Shown: in pieces, positions 33,879 to 45,100 of the stretch
Layout: each line of letters begins with the position of its first letter
Numbering within the stretch: position 1 is the first letter of the stretch
Source of the DNA: Actinostola sp. cb2023
Lineage: Eukaryota > Cnidaria > Anthozoa > Actiniaria > Actinostolidae
DNA length: 64,000 bases
Reading direction: 5' to 3'
NCBI GenBank assembly: GCA_033675265.1
Contig: JAUJYZ010000133.1
Span: 231,501-295,500, forward strand
Program-made: the position numbers and the translations under genes
Notes under the pieces: model-generated
The model's input: only the letters and a program-made list of their open reading frames with translations
Database searches by the model: none
What the model was told of the DNA's origin: nothing

Positions 33879-36058
33879 ATGCCGGCTCTGCCTCTCATAC
33901 AACGTCCTGATTCTGTAGCCTCGGAGAAGAAGACATATCGTCTGAGCCTTAACGATTGTCAAAGCAAACATCGGCGATGCAATGCTTTCCCTGGCAACGA
34001 CGAAGCACAACTGACTGACAACAACGCAAACAACAAGGTAAGAGTGCTAAGTACTCAGTCAACTTTATCACAATTAGCTTTACTAACTATTTAATAGACA
34101 CTTTGCACTCTCGGGAAGTTAAAACTAGACTCGGTTTGAGAGAAAATCCAGTAGTTAGCACCTTGATTGAAAAGGCAGTTTGGCTGACATCAATATAATG
34201 CAATAGTGTTTGGCATCAAAAATTAAAGACGTCTTTTGATCTTGAGTCAACTTTTCATCTCCTTTAAGTGTGTTTGTTCCTGTTATTTGATTATGAGAGT
34301 GTCAAATGGGCTGAATCATAGATTATTCGAGTTTTTCAATACATTACATTCAATTAAAGTCGATAATTTCATGTGAAAAGTTAGTGTAACTTAAGCTTAA
34401 ATAGCTTGAATATAAATTGACAAATTAAAACACTTCGATTCGTTATCTTCAATGGTGTTTATTGACTATTTCAGCTACCTGGTGACACAGCAGATGGAAA
34501 TATATTACATTAGTTCAGATAAACGTTATGACTATATAGATACTTATATTTCCTTTACTGCAGGCATGATGTTTATGATAATAGCGGAACCGGGTCTATA
34601 TTATATAAGTTATATACTCACCCAACAAACATCCCCCCTGCAATTCACACTCAAAACATGTATATTTTAAAAGGAAATCATGTCTGTTCGGTAATATATA
34701 TAATAAAGAACTGAATTAATCCTCTCTGTTCAAATCAGTCATTTATTAATTATAACTCTCTGGGGTTCCCAGGCTTAATTGCCATGCAATTCTGCTATAG
34801 GATTAATTCAGACACTGTAGAAATATAGGCTAGCTGTATATATAGCTGATAAAGAATTAAATGAAGTTATGATTGAAATGTATAATATGCTACCCCCAGT
34901 GGGGGATATATAATAAACCCCCCACAAGTCCAATACAGATAAATCATCTCCAAAAATGTCCTGATAGGTATACTGTCTATACATATATAGACCAAAATTA
35001 ATGCAATAATGGCATCCAATTCCAATTGCCATTGTTCTGGACTCAGACTAGCCTCTCATACAGGTGAAAATGCTTTTGTGTTTCCACATGAACACATCAG
35101 GCTTTTAATTAGTCAGTCCAGAACAATGGCAATTGAAATTGGACGCCATTATTGCATTCAGTCTATGCTGTCTAAGAATCAGGATCATCAATGTACACGT
35201 AGGTCTTACAATGTACGTGAACATTTCCAGTAGTTCTCTGCATATACCACTACATGTAGAAATGCCTGCACTATATATATATTACTATTTATAATCAGCC
35301 TGCGGCTGGTACAATTAATTATTGATGACCCTGTGATCATTACAATGATTTATTTTTTATCATCATGCATCTTCATCATCATTCATATTAATCATCATCA
35401 CTGATGACATATATATATATGAGGTCGATTATAGGGACCTGTTTTAAAAGTACATGAAATTCTGATAATAAATATAAGTTTTAAAATTATTTTTATCATT
35501 TTCTTTTTCAGACGTCAAAAGAACCACCATCTAATTTCCTGGACCAATGGTATTTTGCAAATCGGCACAGTCGACATCATGATATTACTGGTAAATCTAG
35601 TGTTTGTCCTCCACCAACTCCAACACCAAACAGAGTAAGAAAGGCCAAGAGTTATAATAAGCGTGGACTACCACGATGGGTCTCCCAACTTGGACTATGG
35701 CTTCCGCCGACACAGGTATATTTATATGTACATATAATTCCAGGAATAGTCTTGTTCTTTTTTAATTTGTATTACTAATTAGAAGTGTCACGGGTATAAT
35801 CCCAAAATATATACATTTATATAATAATAATAAAAATAGTAATAAAAAAAAATAATAATAATAATATTAGTAATAAAAATAATAATAATAACAGTAATAA
35901 TAATAATAATAATAATATATAATAATAAAATAATAATAATAATAAAAATAATAATATAATAATAATAATAAAAATAGTAATAAAAAATAAAAATAAAAAT
36001 AATAATAATAAAAATAGTAATAAAAAAAATAATAATAATAATAATAATAATAGTAATA

Positions 36059-36116
<58 letters not shown>

Positions 36117-39100
36117 TAATAATAATAATATAATATAATAATATAATAATAATAATAATAATAATAATAAATTCAAATAATAATAATAATAATAGCAATA
36201 ATGTTGTCATATAATTATAAAAATGAAATATGAAAAAACCCAAAACCACAAATACATGTAGGAACATTTATTCTGCATGCAAACTACATTCTCAGATTGT
36301 CGAAGCAATCATGTACCACGGTATAGACCCATGGTTTTGGGGTTTCCTTACTTTGCATAAATTTGCAAAAACTGAAAGTAAATAACGATTTAAGTAAAGG
36401 TAAAGTAATATTGAAAGACCATCTTCAGTTTAGTATTTGCAAGACAGTGCATTAATAAAAATGAAACCATCATCAAGTAATAAGCGTAAATTTATTTTTT
36501 CATGCTAAATACATGGAAACTAGGCATCTAGGGCCAAATTTTCCGGATTTGTGGTGTACAACATCTATGTCCCATTTCCCCCACTAAAACTTTTCAAGAT
36601 TGCAAATAGTACCCCTAAAAGTTTTGGTAATTCATTATTTTGAAAACCCTCTCTAAAAAGAGATGGTCATAATATTGACAATGTAATATCTTCCCAATAA
36701 CAAAGGAAATCTTGGATTTTAGCCGACGCCCTACCAGTATTGCTTTAGGGCAGATAACAACAGGTTTACAACTGGACGAGAGATTGCAGAGTTTTTCCTT
36801 ATCATAGCATAATTCTGTACCACATGTTCTTGTAAGGTAAATTAGATTATACCAGCAAAAATCTTATCTTTACAGAAGCTACTTCTTTATGAAATTTTTG
36901 CAAGACATGTTCAATGTGGTAAACCGAAGCAAGAACATATGCCGGACTGTATGGGCAGCTGGTTTTCATGCTATAGAGATGGTACTATATATCTTTGCCC
37001 AAATATGCAATTTTGGGATAACTGTGGTGTGCAACAGTGTGTGCTCCCAGGACACAAAAACCCTGATTCTAGAGATACCCCCAATTGTAAGGTGGCCATT
37101 GTTGGAGGTTTCGATAACATTATATGTAAACTATTTTGAGGAAAATACCTTGACCAAAATGGAAACATCGATATATGACAATAACCGTGTGTGCAGGTTT
37201 CGAGGACCCCTTATAATCTTGGACGGTGGCCAGGACAAGCCCCCTTATCAGCTTTGCAGAGGCAGCGACGTTATGTAGAAATGGCCAAGTGTGGAGAGTT
37301 TCGATAACATTATAATGTATGTTTATGGTTGTGTACATAAAACCCTGACCATTATACAGAGAGGTGGTCGTTAGTAGGGTGGCATTGGTGGAGGTTTCGA
37401 TAACATTAAAAAACTATGCCTGGTGGCCAGACAAGGCACCTGACCATTATGTAGAGAGGTGGTCGTTATGTAGAGGTGGGTTTTGTGTGGAATGCCGATA
37501 ACTGTATGTATGGGATGGTGGCCGCGACAAAAGACCCTGACCATTATAGAGAGGTGGTCGTTATGTAGAGGTGGCCGTTGTGTGCAGGTTTCGATAACAT
37601 TATAATGTATGGGATGGTGGCCAGGACAAGAAACCCTGACCATTATAGAGAGGTGGTCGTTGTGTAGAGGTGGCCATTGTGTGGAGGTTTCAATACCGTA
37701 ACAATAAAATGTAAAGGGATGGTGGCCGGGACAAGAACCGCTGGCCGTTACAGAGAGGTGGTCGTTGTGTATAGGTGGCCGTTAGTAGATGTTCGTCTGT
37801 ACTTGATTAATAAAATATGCCTTACTCGTTAATCCTTGTGTTTCAGCGTTTTGAACGATTACTAGAACGGTTCAAGAAGATAACCGATGCCTGGGCAAAT
37901 TTTCAGCGGTCTTCAGACGCACGAGATAATGAGCACAGTGCAAGATTGCAGGCATTTAAGACATTAAAAGGCAAGCGATCATTTCGTATAGAAAGCTAGA
38001 TAATGTTTCTCTTCTCCATTTGGGCCCATTTCCTTCCTTTGCGAAAGGTGGACACTCAAATGGCTTCCTTTCTGAACCAATCAAAAAGCGTGCAGATGCA
38101 TCTCATCCAATCAAACTCTTTCAATACGGCACGAAACGATACCTAACCTTCCCACTCATACGAAAATGACTCTATACCATACAAGCGTAAAGGTGCGGTA
38201 ATACGGGCAACAAAATCGTGCAACTTGTCGCGCAACATTGTTGCGTTGCAAGTTGCAGAGCAATGTTTCTCGTATTACCACCGTTCGCGCAACTTGTCGC
38301 GCAACACATTTTCATGCAACAAAGTTTTGCACGATTTTGTTGCTCGTATTGCCGCACCTTAACAGTTCTTCGTTTTTGCTCGACAGATCAGTATGTCGAC
38401 CCCCTTCATGGCATCAGACAAAAACGCGTAGAAAGAGAGCAAGTAGAAAGAGAAATGCGACGTCTCCAAGACGAAGCTCGTCAGAAAGAACTCGCTAAGC
38501 GACGAAGAAGGATTCCAAAGATAATAATCACTGACCATGACAAACAGATACAGCTGTTAAACCAAGCTAGTACTTCTTCATCGCTAAAAGCCGAAAGTGA
38601 AAGTTCTGTAGAAGAAGTAATTAATGAGGTTACAATTGACGTAGCCATTGACGACGATGAAGTCATTGAGTCAGTTAATGACTCTAATAACGAGAGTGGA
38701 TTGTTGGAAACTTTGTCTAATAAAGATGAGCCAATGGAGGTAGAGAAAGTTTCGTCGCCAGTCCCCTGTGTCGTGGTAGAGAATGTGGTGGATATTATTA
38801 ATAGCGAAGAAAAAGAAATAGAAAAAGACGAGGAAGACAAAGGTGTTGCAAAGTCGTTTTTGGCGCCACCACCGTCATTGATGTCTCTTGTACAAGGCGA
38901 CATGTTGATTGAAGACGGTCTTATGATAACGGATGAAACAGGTATACTTGTCCATCCTTCCATCCATTCATCCATCCATTTATTCATTCATCCATTTATT
39001 CATCCATCCATTCAGTCAATTCATTGATCCATTCATTGATACATTCTTTCATTCATTCATCCATTTATTTATTCATTCATCCATTCATCCAACCATTCAT

Positions 39101-42100
39101 CCATTTATTCATTCATCCATTCATTCATTCATTCATCCATTTATTCATCTATCTATCACATCCCGGCCATCCATCAAAACCGTCCATCCCGAGTAGTCAT
39201 CCGTCCGTTCGTTTATCCATTCATTCATTCATTCATTCATTCATTCATTCATTCATTCATTCATTCATTCATTCATTCATTCATTCATTCATTCATTCAT
39301 TCATCTGTTTAAAAACATACCTATTGATTTGTCCATTCTTATAGACTATTCGTGATATTTATTCTTCCTCTTGTTCGTTTTCCAGCTGGATTTATGAGTG
39401 GTATAACGCCAGTACCACTAGGCCTATCTACTGGTCTTATACCAGACACTGCAATACAGTCGTCTTCTTCACTAGATCGATATCACTTTGGCGCCCAAGC
39501 GCGTCTCAATAACACAAAACACACGAAGAATGGCGGGGCTTGGTGTCCCAAAGGAAATAGTGCTAAGGAGTATCTAGAGGTGGACCTTGGTGGTGTAACA
39601 ACTGTTATGCAGGTGAGTATTGTATGAATGTGTCCAGTAGATGGGACTATAGCACACTAAAGCTGGGTTTTCGCCAGCGACGCAAGTATAATTAGCGCTA
39701 ACGCAAGCGCAAGTATAAGAACTTGTGTTAGGTGGAAAGGAGCCCGACGCAAGCGCAAGCATAAGAACTTGTGTTAGGTGGAAACGAGCACGACGCAAGC
39801 ACAAGCATAAGAACTTGTGTTCGGTGGAAACGAGTCCGACGCAAGCACAAGCATAAGAACTTGTGTTCGGTGGAAACGAGCACGACGCAAGCACAAGCAT
39901 AATAACTTGTGTTAGGTGGAAACGAGCCCGACGCAAGCACAAGCATAAGAACTTGTGTTCGGTGGAAACGAGTCCGACGCAAGCACAAGCATAATAACTT
40001 GTGTTAGGTGGAAACGAGCCAGACGCAAGCACAAGCATAAGAACTTGTGCTAGATGGAAACGAGCACGACGCAAGCGCAAGCATAAAACTTGTGTTAGGT
40101 GGAAACGAGCCCGACGCAACACAAGCATAAAACTTGTGTTAGGTGGAAACGAGCCCGACGCAACACAAGCATAAAACTTGTGTTAGGTGGAAACGAGCCC
40201 GACGCAACACAAGCATAAAACTTGTGTTAGGTGGAAACGAGCCCGACGCAACACAAGCATAAAACTTGTGTTAGGTGGAAACGAGCCCGACGCAACACAA
40301 GCATAAAACTTGTGTTAGGTGGAAACGAGCACGACGCAACACAAGCATAAGAACTTGCCGTTAGGTGGAAACGAGCACGACGCAACACAAGCATAAGAAC
40401 TTGCCGTTAGGTGGAAACGAGCACGACGCAAGCACAAGTATAAGAACTTGTGTTAGGTGGAAACGAGTCCTACGCAACACAAGCATAAGAAATGGAAAAC
40501 AAATTGATATCCTGAACTTGTGCCTTCGCTTGAGCTTACGTTTGCGACGGGCCCGTTTTCACAGTGAAATAAGGCCGCTTCCGCTTATGCTTGCGACTGG
40601 CCCGTTTTCACAGTGAAATAACGCCTCTTTTTTAATTGCGCTTATGCTTGCGTCAGGCCCGTTTTCACAGTGAAATAACGCCTCTTGTGCTTGCGCTTAT
40701 GCTTGCGTCAGGCCCGTTTCCACAGTGAAATAACAGATTCGGAGTCAGTACGCAATGCGTCCGCGCATGCAAGCCAAAGGAAAGGAAATTAGAATTAATC
40801 AGCTCTTAGTGAGGATCGTACGATTTGTACTTTCTTAAGGTTGCTACACAAGGTTACCCTGGCAACAAAGACGTCACTAAGAAAGACCTTCGTTGGGTTA
40901 CGTCGTACACGCTTGCTTTTAGTAACGACGGCAAGAAATGGGACAAATATCAACACGGAGGAACAGTTGAGGTAAGCAGGAAATGTGATGATGTTGTTCT
41001 CTCGACCCTCTCCCTCATGGGGTGGAAATTGCAGCCAACCCACCCCTCCCTATGCACCCTCTTTATGCCGGCATAAAAAACAAACTTATCGTTCTGTATT
41101 GAAGTCAAGCTGTGTTGCTCACTCGACCCTCTCCCTCTTGGGCTGGAAATTGCACCCAAACCACCCCTCCCTATGAACCCTCTTTATGCCGGCATAAAAA
41201 CCAAACTTATCGTTCTGTATTGAATTTCAAGCTGTGTTGCTCACTCGACCCTCTCCCTCATGGGCTGAAAATTGTACCCAACCCACCCCTCCCTATGCAC
41301 CCCTTTTACCCCGGCATCAAATCCAAGTTTATCGTTCTGTATTGATGATGTTATTCCAGGTTTTTGAAGGTAACAGGGATAACAACACGGTGGCACTACA
41401 TAGTTTACCCAGCCCTGTTGATACTCGCTACGTCAGGTTTTACCCTAAGACTTGGCGTAATGGTATCGCTATGAGAGTGGAAGTCTACGGGGCATTTGAT
41501 GGTAAGCAGTACTCAATTGATTAAATATAACATGGCCTTTTATGTCTTTTTATTAAAATTGTTTTAACGTTTAAATTTTTTAATTAAAATTTTACTTTTT
41601 AACTTTTAACTGTTTTTTTTTTTTTACTTTATACTTTTTAAATTTTAATCATATTCATATTCATTTTGAAATCACTAGTAAATCCTGCAATCTGATTGGC
41701 TAAAAATGGTGCGATTAATCGCACTATTTTGGATCATTAATTGCAGTCAATTTGTTTAGCCAATCACAATGAAAAACTTTCAAAAATAAACCAATCAGAT
41801 GAAGGGAAAAATGTTACCATTATTAATTTGTTATTTATTTGTTGGCCTTTTTGTCTTTTAAAATCACAAAAGCACTTGGTGGCCTGAAAGCACCAAATTG
41901 CCGCATGTCACTGACCCTGGTACCCAGTCTCTTTCTTGTCTCCGAACTGTCGACAAAGACGTTACTAAGAAAGGCCTTCGTTGGGTTACGTTGTGTCACC
42001 GTTCTCAACTATATGTCAATTTTCTCTTTCTAAAGATGACGTTCCAGAACCGTGCGAGCCAGCGGATAGCCCTGTGAGTTTACCAGAAGAAATCCCCGAA

Positions 42101-45100
42101 GAAGAAACCCAAGAAGCAGTAACCTCACCTGACCCTGTTCCTTCTCATCATGCATCTCCAAAAATAGATCCATCGCCTCGACCAACGACCGTTACCAGTT
42201 CCCTCTCACCGACACTTGAAGTCGATGAGGAATCAGAGGACTGGGAGCGATACAAGTGTTCGCCCGATAGAATGACCCCCTACGAGGTGTGGGAAGAAGA
42301 AACTATTCAATCAATTGTAGATGCACCCTCTGAAGAGGAAGTCGAAGGTAAATACACAGGAAGCCCAGTATATTGAAATGACTCAGTGTCGGTTTGTGGC
42401 AAATGTTGGGAGACTGGGTTCGAGTGTTTTGATTGGCTGAATTGGTTACTAGTTTTTCGAGGGTGTTTGCTCTCGATGAAAGACTAGTGGAAATATCACT
42501 TGGAAGACTGGGTTCGAGTGTTTTGATTGGCTGAATTGGTTACAAGTTTTTCGAGGTGTTTGCCCTCGCTGAAAGACTAGTGGAAATATCACTTGAATGG
42601 ATTCAACGTTCTTTCTCCAGCACATTGGATAGGCTATACAGTTTTTAAATTAGAGATAATATTGTCAAAATTTAAGAACTGCTATCTCAATGGTTATACT
42701 GAACACTCGTACCCAGTCTTCAAATGTATTTACTACAGACCGGTTTTTAAGGCACATTCTGTACAAATTCTATCTTCTTGCGCATGCGCAACCAAGAAAA
42801 ATACTGCATGAGATCGTCCGTTTGTTCAATGCGTTTATCCAGGTTGCTTGGACACTATAGTGACATTAGTATCGCAATGGTTGGCAGGTACTTCATGTGT
42901 AGAAGCATTTTGTGACCCATACATATACTCCATCTTTCCTCTTTAGATTACGAAGTTACCGATCTTAACATTCAAGGTTCTAAGGTTAGTAAATTAAAAC
43001 AAGCGGAGCCTTATTTCCCCTTATTAGCCCAGCTACTAATAGCGAAGTATTTATTGCATTTATCAGTTCTCTGATCATTTTTTAAAACTATCTTTAGCTT
43101 GCTAGCTCAGCAGTGCAGTTTAGTAAATTGGCCGGCGTGTATGAAATTCCTTTGATATATTGTAGGAGTGGGCATGTACCTCATGTGTATATGCCTCTTT
43201 TGTCTCATATATTTTTTGTAAAATGTTTTCAACCCCTTTTTAGCTTAGTTATCCCTCAATTTATTTACCTTCGTTTGACATCACTTCCTGTCATCCGTGT
43301 ACTTCCCCTGTTAAAACATACATACATACATTAGTTTATTTTCAAATTCAATTCAAATTCTTACAATTTTCCAGCATAATCTACCGCCTTTTGCTTCCTC
43401 AATATTTAATAGTTTTTCCATGACAAAAATAATATTACAAATTATGTTCTCAACAGAAAACGACAAAATCGAAGCGAAAGCCAAAAAAGCCTAAACCCGC
43501 AAAGAAAGAGAAGAAGAAAAAGCCACCAAAGAAAAAGTCAGTCAAGCTACCCACCATTACCAGTGCAATGACGGACCTACCGGAAGAAGACGATGACGTC
43601 GAAGAGGAACCGGAAGAGGAAGCTGCTGAGGAGATGTTTCGTATTGCAACACCTCCTTTACCAGAGATCACTAAACGACCAGGTGAGATGCAGTCTAGCG
43701 TTGGGATACCTGTGGAAAATGTGGACGAGCGAAAACAGGCGAAGCCAAAAGGGTCTGGGGCTATTTTGTTGCAAGGTCTTCGTGTAGCTGCACAAATTGT
43801 CCTCAGGACTTTTGTGCAGCTACACGAAGACCTGACCTAGAATCCCCACTCTACAAATTCGTCGCCAAACTTCTACAAACTCATACATTAGAACAGAGAG
43901 TTTTGAAAACGTCCAAACTTGCAAGTGTAACGGCTGTTAGGTCTAGTTCAAACGCCGTACTTTCCAAGAGCCGTTCTTAATTACTTTAAAAGAAGCCGCC
44001 TCATTATCTATTGTTTTAAATGAGAACGGCTCATGATTAGCACGACGTCTGAACTAGGCCTTACTTCAGTGCTTTATTTACTGAAGTGAACGTTTCAGAA
44101 ACCCGCTTTGTAGACTCTAGGTGGTACTGTTTTCGGTTCGGAAAGGATTGTGGTAAAATGACCAATGTACCGACGCCATCTTTTTCCGGTATTATTACAA
44201 AGGAAAAGTGAGCACTAGACACAGGGAGCCCAAGCTATGTTTTTGCTCACTTGGTGCTCACTTTTCCTTTGTAATAACCTCACAATGCATTGCGCGCGTA
44301 CCGGAAGTCTGGAACTCTTGATGCTTGTATACAGTGAGTTCAATCATGCAATTGATATTAAAAAATATTTCCTTCTTCAGTCGACATAAGAAAAACAAGT
44401 GAAGGTCAAAGATTCAGCATGTTTCCATCAAAACCGATTTCACCCAATGACGAAGACGAAGAGTCGAAGCTGTCCCGAGCGCGCGCCGACAACAGCATAC
44501 GAAGCGAACTCCTCCGTCAGCAGCTTGCCGAGGACCGAAGGAAAAAGCTCATGAAGCTAGAAGGGAGTAAAAGATCTCCAGTTCAAAGTTCTCCTTCTGT
44601 GGATTCTAGAGACTTTGATGTTGATGTCGGTAAGTCTTACTTGCGCGCAGAAGCATAAAGGCCAATGTAGACTCTCCATTAGAATCGTTTTCGTAGGAGT
44701 GGGAGTTACGGTCACGGTACTGAATCCAAGACATCTATTCAACCAATCACAGCGCGCAAAATCATTGCTCAACCAATCAGAATGCTTGGACACGGCACAG
44801 TTACCGCACCTCACCACAGGCAGCCCAACCATTGCTTCTGAGGCTACTAAATAATTCAATAAAATGATATTTGCGTCCCTGTTGGTAGAGCGCGCGCGCG
44901 CAATACGTATTATGTCGGGCTCCCTGTGCTGAGTAACGTCCTATGTTGGGATCCCTGTGTGCGTCCCGCAAGACGCGCCCGCAGTTCGAGAGTGCATATT
45001 ATTTAGTAGCCTCAGAAGCAATGCTTGGACACGGCTCGGTCACCGCATGACACGAACCGTACCATAACTACTGCTCACACATACGAATATGACCACAGAC

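Noticed and set aside
36876..36918. Extra exon of the discoidin/EF gene
   Set aside because: It has plausible splice sites, but its length would shift the frame into the strongly coding exon at 37847.
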